Positions 6,064 through 13,118 of a DNA stretch of 15,007 nt are shown here, one piece after another. Positions within the stretch are counted from its first letter, which is position 1, and the number at the start of each line of letters is the position of its first letter. The notes below the pieces were generated by a model. The model saw only the letters and a program-made list of their open reading frames with translations, had not been told where the DNA came from and did no database searches. The stretch lies in NCBI GenBank assembly GCA_964448645.1, contig CAYUZY010000044.1:1-15007 (forward strand), given 5' to 3'. Source of the stretch: GCA-2719315 sp964448645. Lineage in GTDB: Bacteria; Bacteroidota; Bacteroidia; Flavobacteriales; Flavobacteriaceae. Position numbers and translations under genes: made by a program.

Positions 6064-8340
6064 ATGGAATTAATAGTAAAAATTTTACCTGCTTTTGGTC
6101 TTTTAGCTTTATTGTTTGTGTTTATTAAAAACTCATGGGTGTCTAAACAAGAAATAGGAAATGAGAAGATGGAAAAAATTTCTAAAAATATTGCTGACGG
6201 AGCAATGTCTTTTCTTAAATCAGAATATAAAATACTTTCAATTTTTGTTATTTCAGTAGCGGTTCTTTTATATTTTAAAGGTAATAATGAAGTTGGGTCA
6301 AATGGTATGGTTGCATTTTCTTTTGTCGTAGGCGCTATATGTTCTGCTTTAGCTGGTTTTATAGGGATGAAGGTTGCAACCAAAGCTAATGTAAGAACAA
6401 CTCAAGCTGCCAGAAAATCTTTAGGAAAAGCTCTTGAAGTTGCTTTTGCGGGTGGTTCAGTTATGGGTCTAGGAGTTGTTGGTCTTGGTGTATTAGGCTT
6501 AAGTAGTTTATTTTTACTTTATAAAGAGATTTGGCCTGGTGCTGAAAATTTGGAATTGGTATTAAATGTGCTTACTGGTTTTTCAATGGGGGCTTCATCA
6601 ATTGCTCTTTTTGCTCGTGTTGGAGGAGGAATATATACCAAAGCTGCTGATGTTGGTGCAGATCTTGTAGGTAAAGTAGAAGCTGGAATTCCTGAAGATC
6701 ATCCTTTAAATCCTGCTACCATTGCGGATAATGTTGGTGATAATGTAGGAGATGTTGCAGGTATGGGAGCCGATCTTTTTGAATCTTATGTTGGATCAAT
6801 AATTGGTACAATGGTTTTAGGAGCATTTATTATAACTCCAGAATATTCTGGATTGGGAGCTGTATATTTACCTTTAGTACTTGCGGCAATTGGTATTATT
6901 ATGTCAATTATCGGCACATTTTTTGTTAAAGTTAAAGAAGGAGGTAATCCTCAAACTGCATTAAATTTAGGAGAGTTTGGCTCTGCTGGCTTAATGGTTA
7001 TCGCTTCTTATTTTATAATTAATGAGTTAATTCCTGGATCGGTTGAAGGTTTACCTTATGGTGGAATGGGAATTTTTTGGGCTACAATAGCTGGACTATT
7101 TGCTGGACTTGGTGTTGGAAAAATAACTGAATATTATACAGGTACAGGAACAAAACCTGTAAGTGCGATAGTTAGACAATCAGAAACTGGAGCAGCAACT
7201 AATATTATTTCTGGTTTAGGTGTTGGAATGATGTCAACTATGGTTCCAATAATTTTAATAGTAATTGCTATATTAATATCTCATTACTTTGCTGGATTAT
7301 ATGGTATAGCTATAGCTGCTGTTGGAATGTTAGCAAATACAGGAATTCAATTAGCTGTTGATGCATATGGTCCAATTTCTGACAATGCTGGGGGGATTGC
7401 AGAGATGGCTGAGCTTCCTAGTGAGGTTAGAGAAAGAACAGATAAATTAGATGCGGTAGGAAATACAACTGCTGCAATAGGTAAAGGTTTTGCAATTGCT
7501 TCTGCTGCATTAACAGCACTAGCTTTATTTGCTGCTTTTATGCAAGTTGCTAATGTAACTTCAATAGATGTCTCTAAACCCAAAGTAATGGCTGGTCTTT
7601 TGATAGGAGGAATGTTGCCATTTGTTTTTTCAGCACTTTCCATGAATGCTGTGGGAAGAGCAGCAATGGCTATGATTGAGGAGGTTAGAAGACAATTTAA
7701 TGATATTCCAAAATTAAAAGCAGCTTTAAAAGTGATGAAAAAATATGATGCAGATATGAGTAAAGCTTCTAAATCTGATAGAGAAATTTTTGATGCTGCT
7801 GATGGATCTGCAGATTATGAGAAATGTGTAGCTATTTCAACTAATGCATCCATTAAGGAAATGATTTTACCAGGCTTATTAGCTATTACAGTTCCAGTAA
7901 TAATTGGATTCGTTGGTGGCGCTGAAATGTTAGGAGGGCTTTTAGCAGGAGTTACTACATGTGGTGTTTTAATGGCAATTTTTCAATCAAATGCTGGAGG
8001 AGCATGGGACAATGCTAAAAAGATGATTGAGTCAGATGGGAGAAAAGGAAGTGATGCACATAAAGCTGCAGTTGTTGGAGATACTGTTGGAGATCCATTT
8101 AAGGATACCTCAGGCCCTTCTTTAAATATTCTTTTAAAATTAATGTCTGTTGTAGCACTTGTTATAGCTCCAAGTATTTCTCTAGATTCAAACAAAATTT
8201 CTGATAATATTAGTTCTGAAGAAAAATTAAAAAAACATGAAATTAGTATACAGGATTTTAATTGTAATGATTTTGTTTCAAACCAAGATTTAGAGATGAA
8301 ATATTATTATTTAGAAGAAAATTATCATTTTAAAGGATAG
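6064..8340 (+). CDS. hppA: Membrane-integral ion-translocating pyrophosphatase, K+-dependent type
   Basis: This enzyme hydrolyses pyrophosphate from biosynthesis and uses the energy to pump H+ or Na+ out across the inner membrane. The 758-residue protein has about 16 hydrophobic segments starting at residues 5-21. The signature substrate motif GGGIYTKAADVGADLVGKVE (187-206) is followed by IADNVGDNVGDVAGMGADLFESY with the gate-region Glu240. The second and third substrate loops are AYGPISDNAGGIAEMA (about 434-449) and QSNAGGAWDNAKK / GDTVGDPFKDTSGP (641-684). GNTTAAIGKGFAI has Ala470 and Gly473, where K+-independent enzymes have Lys and Thr, so K+ is expected to be required. The DLFESY placement is that of Na+ pumps such as Thermotoga, but K+-dependent H+ pumps also occur in this phylum, so the ion is undecided. 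A charged tail of about 50 residues follows the last membrane span. Confidence 0.97.
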   Translation: MELIVKILPAFGLLALLFVFIKNSWVSKQEIGNEKMEKISKNIADGAMSFLKSEYKILSIFVISVAVLLYFKGNNEVGSNGMVAFSFVVGAICSALAGFIGMKVATKANVRTTQAARKSLGKALEVAFAGGSVMGLGVVGLGVLGLSSLFLLYKEIWPGAENLELVLNVLTGFSMGASSIALFARVGGGIYTKAADVGADLVGKVEAGIPEDHPLNPATIADNVGDNVGDVAGMGADLFESYVGSIIGTMVLGAFIITPEYSGLGAVYLPLVLAAIGIIMSIIGTFFVKVKEGGNPQTALNLGEFGSAGLMVIASYFIINELIPGSVEGLPYGGMGIFWATIAGLFAGLGVGKITEYYTGTGTKPVSAIVRQSETGAATNIISGLGVGMMSTMVPIILIVIAILISHYFAGLYGIAIAAVGMLANTGIQLAVDAYGPISDNAGGIAEMAELPSEVRERTDKLDAVGNTTAAIGKGFAIASAALTALALFAAFMQVANVTSIDVSKPKVMAGLLIGGMLPFVFSALSMNAVGRAAMAMIEEVRRQFNDIPKLKAALKVMKKYDADMSKASKSDREIFDAADGSADYEKCVAISTNASIKEMILPGLLAITVPVIIGFVGGAEMLGGLLAGVTTCGVLMAIFQSNAGGAWDNAKKMIESDGRKGSDAHKAAVVGDTVGDPFKDTSGPSLNILLKLMSVVALVIAPSISLDSNKISDNISSEEKLKKHEISIQDFNCNDFVSNQDLEMKYYYLEENYHFKG

Positions 8341-8354
8341 CTTTAAAATAAATT

Positions 8355-8960
8355 TCATTTTAATTCCTTATTTATAAGTTCAATTATAGTTTTAAGATCT
8401 TTTTTATTTTCAACGAAATCTATATCATCTACATCTATAACAAGTAATTTCCCTTTATCATATTCACTTATCCATGCCTCATATCTTTCATTAAGTCTAC
8501 TTAAATAATTTATGCTAATGGAATTTTCATATACTCTACCTCTTTTATGAATTTTATTAACTAGGTTTGGGATTGAACTTCTAAGATATATTAATAAGTC
8601 TGGTCCTTTTACAGAGGATTCCAATAGTTGAAATAAATTTTTATAATTTTCGTAATCCCTTAAATTCATTAATCCCATTGCATGAAGGTTTGGAGCAAAT
8701 ATGTATGCATCTTCATAAATAGTTCTATCTTGAATTACATTAATTTTTTTTCCTTTAAAAGATTCCAGTTGTTTAAACCTACTCCTAAGAAAAAAAATCT
8801 GTAAATTAAAAGACCATCTTTCCATATGATTGTAAAAATCATCTAAGTATGGATTGTCAATAACATCTTCAAAATTTGATTCCCACTTATAGTGTTTAGA
8901 TAAGAGTTCTGTTAGACTAGTCTTACCTGCTCCAATATTTCCAGCAATAGCTATGTGCAT
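8355..8960 (-). CDS. Deoxynucleoside kinase family protein
   Basis: This family phosphorylates deoxynucleosides to monophosphates with ATP for nucleotide salvage. The 201-residue protein has a P-loop GNIGAGKTSL (7-16), the substrate-side KWESNFEDV segment (25-33; a typical family motif is WEPVxEN-like), and QDRTIYEDAYIFA (77-89). Asp78 and Arg79 there are the catalytic DRS/DRT pair. RGRVYENSISINYLSRLNERYEAWI (140-164) is the arginine-containing lid over the phosphates. Substrate preference (deoxyadenosine/deoxyguanosine or deoxycytidine) cannot be read from sequence. The short length and DRT motif resemble bacterial dAK/dGK proteins more than tetrameric thymidine kinase. The stop lies 14 bases from the stop of convergent hppA, with no visible terminator between. 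A 15-base palindrome sits just upstream of its ATG. Confidence 0.92.
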   Translation of the reverse strand: MHIAIAGNIGAGKTSLTELLSKHYKWESNFEDVIDNPYLDDFYNHMERWSFNLQIFFLRSRFKQLESFKGKKINVIQDRTIYEDAYIFAPNLHAMGLMNLRDYENYKNLFQLLESSVKGPDLLIYLRSSIPNLVNKIHKRGRVYENSISINYLSRLNERYEAWISEYDKGKLLVIDVDDIDFVENKKDLKTIIELINKELK

Positions 8961-8976
8961 TTTATTTAATGTTGTG

Positions 8977-8991
8977 TTGTTTAATAAACAA
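8977..8991. repeat. 15-base inverted repeat upstream of the deoxynucleoside kinase gene
   Basis: TTGTTTAATAAACAA has two perfect 7-base arms around a single central base and lies 16 bases before the minus-strand kinase ATG. It could be an operator for a dimeric regulator or just an RNA leader hairpin. No second copy was seen in the window. Confidence 0.45.
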
Positions 8992-9034
8992 TTGCAAAGT
9001 AGTGGTTTTTTAAAAAATAAAAAAAATTTTTTTC

Positions 9035-9066
9035 TTGGAAATTAGTTTAAAAAAATATTATATTTG
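9035..9066 (+). promoter_or_regulatory. Bacteroidetes-type promoter of the metK operon
   Basis: A TTG at 9035-9037 and TATATTTG at 9059-9066 (consensus TAnnTTTG) are 21 bases apart, inside the usual 17-23. The expected transcription start (about 9071-9073) lies just a few bases before the first stem of the riboswitch at 9077, so nearly the whole leader is riboswitch. An A8T7 tract (9019-9033) abuts the -33 box and may bend the DNA. Confidence 0.7.
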
Positions 9067-9076
9067 CCGAATAAAT

Positions 9077-9126
9077 GAGGAAGGATTTGACTGATTGCAA
9101 CCTCTATAAAAAAGTGCTAAAGCAGT
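9077..9126 (+). promoter_or_regulatory. SAM-II riboswitch aptamer
   Basis: The element has the H-type pseudoknot layout of SAM-II. P1 is GAGG (9077-9080) with CCTC (9101-9104). Loop L1 contains GATTT (9084-9088) and ATTGCAA (9094-9100), both conserved in SAM-II. The downstream strand has ATAAA (9106-9110) and GCTAAA (9116-9121). The pseudoknot pairs GC 9097-9098 with GC 9116-9117 and ACTG 9090-9093 with CAGT 9123-9126; the paired bases differ from those I remember in the Sargasso metX aptamer yet still pair, which supports a real fold. It precedes metK-metY-metX, exactly the genes a SAM sensor would control. I worked from remembered consensus, not a covariance-model search. Confidence 0.88.
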
Positions 9127-9170
9127 GTTGCTTTAATCAATTTAATTTGAATCCTTTCCTAAAAGCAACA
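9118..9170 (+). promoter_or_regulatory. Predicted expression platform of the SAM riboswitch (alternative hairpins)
   Basis: Two stems compete for 9129-9134. TAAAGCA (9118-9124) can pair perfectly with TGCTTTA (9129-9135) around a GTGT loop, but this uses bases of the SAM pseudoknot. If the pseudoknot forms instead, GTTGCTTT (9127-9134) is free to pair with AAAGCAAC (9162-9169), burying the bases directly before the metK ATG at 9175. A third pairing, GGAAGGATT (9079-9087) with AATCCTTTCC (9150-9159, one bulge), would open the aptamer in the SAM-free state. No T-run follows, so control should act on translation. Confidence 0.6.
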
Positions 9171-9174
9171 AATT

Positions 9175-10428
9175 ATGTCATATTTTTTTACTTCTGAATC
9201 TGTTAGTGAGGGACATCCTGATAAAGTTTCTGATCAAATCAGTGATGCTCTTTTGGATAATTTTTTGGCTTATGACACATCTAGTAAAGTTGCTTGTGAA
9301 ACTCTTGTTACTACTGGGCAAGTTGTACTTTCAGGAGAAGTTAAAAGTAATGCTAAAATAGATCCAAAAAGAATAGCTAGAGACACAATAAATAATATTG
9401 GTTACACAAAATCAGAATATAAGTTTAGTGGTAATTCGTGTGAAGTGACCTCTTTTATACATGAGCAATCTCAAGATATAAACAGGGGAGTTGAGAGAAT
9501 AAAAAAAGAAGATCAAGGTGCTGGAGATCAAGGATTAATGTTTGGTTATGCAGTTAACGAAACAGATAATTTAATGCCTTTAACTTTAGAACTTTCTCAT
9601 AAAATTCTTATTGAACTTGCAGATCTTAGAAAAAACCAAAAAATTAAATATTTGAGACCTGATGCAAAATCTCAAGTGACTATTGAATATGATAATTTTA
9701 ATAAACCTAAAAGGATTGATACAATTGTTATATCAACTCAACATGATGATTTTAATGATGATGAAAATATAATGTTAAATAAAATTAAATCAGACTTGAT
9801 TAATATTTTAGTTCCAAAATTAAAAAAATCGTTACCTAAAAATATTCAAAATTTATTTGGGGATGATATTAAATATCATATAAATCCAACAGGAAAATTT
9901 GTTATTGGTGGACCTCATGGAGATACTGGTTTAACTGGAAGAAAAATTATTGTTGACACTTATGGAGGAAAAGGAGGACATGGAGGAGGTGCTTTTAGTG
10001 GAAAAGATCCAAGCAAAGTTGACAGAAGTGCAGCATATGCAGCAAGACATATGGCAAAAAATATGGTTGCTGCAGGGATTTCAGATGAGATGTTGGTTCA
10101 AGTAAGTTATGCTATAGGTGTAGCCAAGCCAACCTCAATAAACATAGATACTTTTGGAACATCTAAAATGGATATTTCTGATAAACAAATTGGATTTAAA
10201 GTTGCTTCAATTTTTGATATGAGACCATATGCAATTGAACAAAGACTTAAGTTAAGAAATCCTATTTATTTTGAAACAGCAGCTTATGGTCATATGGGGC
10301 GTAAGCCTCAAATTATTAATAAAACATTCGATTCAAAATACTTAGGTAAAATAGTAAAAGAAGTTGAACTTTTTACTTGGGAAAAATTAGATTTTATTTC
10401 AAAAATTAAAAAAACATTTAAATTATAA
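9175..10428 (+). CDS. metK: S-adenosylmethionine synthase
   Basis: MetK condenses methionine with ATP to S-adenosylmethionine, the general methyl donor, in the cytoplasm. The 417-residue protein shows the standard N-terminus TSESVSEGHPDKVSDQISDA with catalytic His14. GAGDQGLMFGYA (115-126) is the ATP/methionine motif. GPHGDTGLTGRKIIVDTYGG (246-265) and HGGGAFSGKDPSKVDRSAAY (269-288) bind the triphosphate and metals. Three similar subdomains are covered without gaps. The ATG directly follows the riboswitch leader and has no Shine-Dalgarno sequence. metY starts six bases after the stop. Being first behind a SAM-sensing RNA, it should be repressed by its own product. Confidence 0.97.
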   Translation: MSYFFTSESVSEGHPDKVSDQISDALLDNFLAYDTSSKVACETLVTTGQVVLSGEVKSNAKIDPKRIARDTINNIGYTKSEYKFSGNSCEVTSFIHEQSQDINRGVERIKKEDQGAGDQGLMFGYAVNETDNLMPLTLELSHKILIELADLRKNQKIKYLRPDAKSQVTIEYDNFNKPKRIDTIVISTQHDDFNDDENIMLNKIKSDLINILVPKLKKSLPKNIQNLFGDDIKYHINPTGKFVIGGPHGDTGLTGRKIIVDTYGGKGGHGGGAFSGKDPSKVDRSAAYAARHMAKNMVAAGISDEMLVQVSYAIGVAKPTSINIDTFGTSKMDISDKQIGFKVASIFDMRPYAIEQRLKLRNPIYFETAAYGHMGRKPQIINKTFDSKYLGKIVKEVELFTWEKLDFISKIKKTFKL

Positions 10429-10434
10429 ACAACT

Positions 10435-11706
10435 ATGAGTTACAAACTAGAAACAAATGCTCTACATGCTGGACATGATATAAAAAACACTTCTGGAACC
10501 AGAGCAGTTCCAATTTATCAGACATCCTCTTATGTTTTTAATGATTCTGATCATGCAGCTAATTTATTTTCTTTAGCTGAACCGGGATTTATTTATACAA
10601 GATTGAATAATCCAACAAATGACATTCTTGAACAACGATTAGCTACACTTGAAGGAGGAGTTGCTGCAGTAGCAACTGCTTCAGGTCAATCAGCTGTTGC
10701 TACAACTTTACTAGTAATGCTTAAATCTGGAGATCATATTGTTGCTTCAAACAGTCTATATGGGGGAACATACAATCTTTTAAAAGTTACTTTACCAAGA
10801 TTAGGCATTACCACTACTTTTGTTGATCCTGATGACGTAAATAATTTTGAAAAAGCTGTAAAATCAAATACTAGGGTCTTTTTTGCTGAAACTCTAGGAA
10901 ATCCAAAATTAGATGTTTTGGATTTGAAAGCTATAAGTCAAAAGGCAATAAAAGCAAAAGTTCCTTTTGTTGTTGATAATACTATAGCAACACCAGCTCT
11001 TTTAAATCCTATTAATCATGGAGCAAATATTGTAATCCATTCTCTAACTAAATTTATAACTGGAAATGGAACTTCAATTGGAGGTGTAATTATAGATGCA
11101 GGAACTTTTGATTGGTCAAATGGTTTATTTCCGGAGTTTACGGAACCTTCACCAGGATATCATGGTTTAGTATATCATGAAGCTCTAGGAACAATTGCTT
11201 TTATTGCAAAAGTTCGAATTGAAGGATTAAGAGATTTAGGTAGTGCTCCAAGCCCTTTCAATAGTTTTCAAGTTATTCAAGGAATTGAAACCTTGAAATT
11301 AAGAATGGAACAACATTCTAAGAATGCATTAGAATTAGCTAAATGGCTTGAAAAAAGGAAAGAGGTGAAATGGGTAAATTATCCAGGCTTAGAATCATCA
11401 AAATATAAAGAATTAGCTGATAAATACCTTTCTAATGGATCAAGTGGGATAGTTACATTTGGATTAGAAAAAGGGTATGAGGCAGCAAAAAAAGTATCTG
11501 ATAATACTAAATTATTTTCTTTATTAGCTAATATTGGTGATTCAAAGTCATTGATAATTCATCCGTCTAGTACTACACATCAACAATTAACAGAATTAGA
11601 ACAAAAAAGCACTGGGGTCACCCCAGATTTAATTCGTTTATCTGTTGGATTAGAGTCAGTAACAGATTTAAAGGCTGATTTAGAAGAGGCTTTTAAAACT
11701 ATATAA
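10435..11706 (+). CDS. metY: O-acetylhomoserine aminocarboxypropyltransferase (sulfhydrylase)
   Basis: This PLP enzyme of the Cys/Met metabolism family replaces the acyl group of O-acylhomoserine with sulfide to give homocysteine by direct sulfhydrylation. The 423-residue length is that of MetY and longer than most MetB/MetC proteins. Motifs are ETNALHAGHD at the start, VPIYQTSSYVF, and FIYTRLNNPTNDILEQRLATLEGG (52-75), with Tyr and Arg that hold the cofactor phosphate of the neighbouring subunit. FVVDNTIATPALL carries the PLP-ring Asp181. IHSLTKFITGNGTSIGGVI carries Schiff-base Lys206. LRDLGSAPSPFNSFQVIQGIETLKLRM is the usual substrate-side segment. It is tightly spaced between metK and metX, so acetylhomoserine from MetX is the likely substrate. 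Confidence 0.95.
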   Translation: MSYKLETNALHAGHDIKNTSGTRAVPIYQTSSYVFNDSDHAANLFSLAEPGFIYTRLNNPTNDILEQRLATLEGGVAAVATASGQSAVATTLLVMLKSGDHIVASNSLYGGTYNLLKVTLPRLGITTTFVDPDDVNNFEKAVKSNTRVFFAETLGNPKLDVLDLKAISQKAIKAKVPFVVDNTIATPALLNPINHGANIVIHSLTKFITGNGTSIGGVIIDAGTFDWSNGLFPEFTEPSPGYHGLVYHEALGTIAFIAKVRIEGLRDLGSAPSPFNSFQVIQGIETLKLRMEQHSKNALELAKWLEKRKEVKWVNYPGLESSKYKELADKYLSNGSSGIVTFGLEKGYEAAKKVSDNTKLFSLLANIGDSKSLIIHPSSTTHQQLTELEQKSTGVTPDLIRLSVGLESVTDLKADLEEAFKTI

Positions 11707-12674
11707 TGTCAGAAATCCTTAGCGTTTCTATTAATGATTTTAAAACCGATAGTGGAGCTGTATATATTTCTTTAGATCTGTTTTATCAACATTTTGGAAA
11801 AGACTATAACACAGCTCCTGTTGTATTGGTTAATCATTCTTTAACTGGAGACTCAAATGTTTCAGGAAATAATGGCTGGTGGTCTGAAATTATTGGCCCT
11901 GGAATGACAATTGACACAAATTATTATTCTGTATTAGCTTTTAATATTCCTGGAAATGGATTTCAAGATTCAATAATTAAAAGTTATAATGATTTTCATA
12001 CAGGAGATATTGCAAGAATATTTTTTGAAGGTTTAAGAATTTTAGGTGTTAAAAATTTGTATGCCATAATTGGCGGTTCAATTGGAGGGTCTATTGTTTG
12101 GGAGATGGGAGCATTATATCCAAATCTTTCAAAACATTTAATACCAGTTGGTTCTGATTGGAAGGCTTCAGATTGGATAATAGCTAATACTTTTTTACAA
12201 AAAAGAATTCTTGATAATTCATCAAAGCCACTTGAAGACGCTAGGATTCATGCTATGTTAAATTATAGAACTCCTAATTCTTTTGATAATAGATTTAATC
12301 GTACAAAAAATGATGAAAACAATATGTATAATGTTGAAAACTGGTTAATTCATCATGGTAAAAAATTAAACAATCGATTCAAATTAGAAGCATATATTTT
12401 TATGAATCATTTGCTTTCTAGTGTTGATATAACAAGATCATTAATGTCATTTGAGCAAATAATTAAAAAAATTAAATCATCAATTCACCTTATATCTATT
12501 GATAGTGACTTATATTTTTTTTCTTACCAAGATAAATTAACTTTTAAAAAATTAAAAAAAAGTAAAAAAAATATATTTTATAATGAGATAAAATCTATTC
12601 ATGGACATGATGCTTTTTTGATTGAAAATGTTAAGATGTCTAATATTTTAAAGCCTATATTTAATAAAAAATAA
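11706..12674 (+). CDS. metX: Homoserine O-acetyltransferase-like alpha/beta hydrolase
   Basis: MetX acylates homoserine with acetyl-CoA, activating it for MetY. The 322-residue protein is an alpha/beta hydrolase with VLVNHSLTGDSNV (40-52, oxyanion region), NIPGNGF, the nucleophile elbow IIGGSIGGSI with Ser125, ISIDSDLYF near 264-271 with the triad Asp, and HGHDAFL with His301. The call from motifs plus context is good. The protein is somewhat shorter than typical MetX (350-380) but resembles what I recall of the flavobacterial form, including VNHALTGNSNVSG-like and WLLHHGKKL-like stretches. Acetyl versus succinyl donor cannot be read by eye. Its ATG shares one base with the metY stop (TAATG), indicating translational coupling. 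Confidence 0.88.
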   Translation: MSEILSVSINDFKTDSGAVYISLDLFYQHFGKDYNTAPVVLVNHSLTGDSNVSGNNGWWSEIIGPGMTIDTNYYSVLAFNIPGNGFQDSIIKSYNDFHTGDIARIFFEGLRILGVKNLYAIIGGSIGGSIVWEMGALYPNLSKHLIPVGSDWKASDWIIANTFLQKRILDNSSKPLEDARIHAMLNYRTPNSFDNRFNRTKNDENNMYNVENWLIHHGKKLNNRFKLEAYIFMNHLLSSVDITRSLMSFEQIIKKIKSSIHLISIDSDLYFFSYQDKLTFKKLKKSKKNIFYNEIKSIHGHDAFLIENVKMSNILKPIFNKK

Positions 12675-12681
12675 ATTTATT

Positions 12682-13107
12682 ATGAAAGTTTTTTTGGAAA
12701 GAATTAATAATGATTATCTGTTTGAAGTTAAAAATAAAAATGGACACAAAGTTTTATTAGATAATAGTTCTAAAATTTCTGGCAAAGTTCAGGGAGCTAG
12801 TCCAATGGAATTATTACTTATGGGAGTAGCTGGTTGCAGTTCTATTGATATAATTTCAATTTTAAATAAACAAAAGATTAATCCTTTATCACTTAAGATG
12901 GAAGTAAATGGATTAAGAAATTCTGGAGAGGTTCCTTCTTTATTTTATCAAATAGACATAGTAATTTATCTAGAAGGAGAAATTGATAAAGACAAAGCAT
13001 TAAGAGCTGCAAAACTTTCATATGACAAATATTGTTCAGTTTCTAAAATGTTAGAAAAAACAGCTAAGATTAATTATAAAGTTATTTTAAATGGCAAAAA
13101 TATATAG
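12682..13107 (+). CDS. OsmC/Ohr family protein
   Basis: OsmC/Ohr proteins reduce organic or fatty-acid hydroperoxides with a pair of redox cysteines. The 141-residue protein has the family's central helix, ASPMELLLMGVAGCSSIDIISIL (39-61), with Cys52, the peroxidatic-type cysteine, and YDKYCSVSKML (114-124) with Cys118, the partner cysteine, so both are present. It is closer to the YhfA-like OsmC branch than to Ohr, judging by the GVAGCSSID wording. It starts seven bases after metX with no terminator between, so it should be read from the SAM-controlled operon. The link to methionine synthesis is unclear: it may handle thiol or peroxide stress, or the function may be unrelated. Confidence 0.87.
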   Translation: MKVFLERINNDYLFEVKNKNGHKVLLDNSSKISGKVQGASPMELLLMGVAGCSSIDIISILNKQKINPLSLKMEVNGLRNSGEVPSLFYQIDIVIYLEGEIDKDKALRAAKLSYDKYCSVSKMLEKTAKINYKVILNGKNI

Positions 13108-13118
13108 ATAAGAGTTTT

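Noticed and set aside
6048..6383. Minus-strand open frames within hppA (also 7347-7643 and 7983-8195)
   Set aside because: All overlap the highly conserved pyrophosphatase frame and have low-complexity Ala/Ser-rich translations typical of antisense reading.
8341..8380. Possible bidirectional terminator between convergent hppA and the kinase gene
   Set aside because: Only weak A/T pairing (AAAAT...ATTTT) with no G/C stem; not supportable as an intrinsic terminator.
8992..9000. CTACTTTG-like -7 element for the kinase gene on the minus strand
   Set aside because: One base short of the TAnnTTTG spacing and no -33 box at the right distance.
9129..9170. Stem 9127-9134/9162-9169 as a transcription terminator of the SAM riboswitch
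   Set aside because: No T-run follows the stem; it ends in AATT and the metK ATG, so translational control is the better reading.
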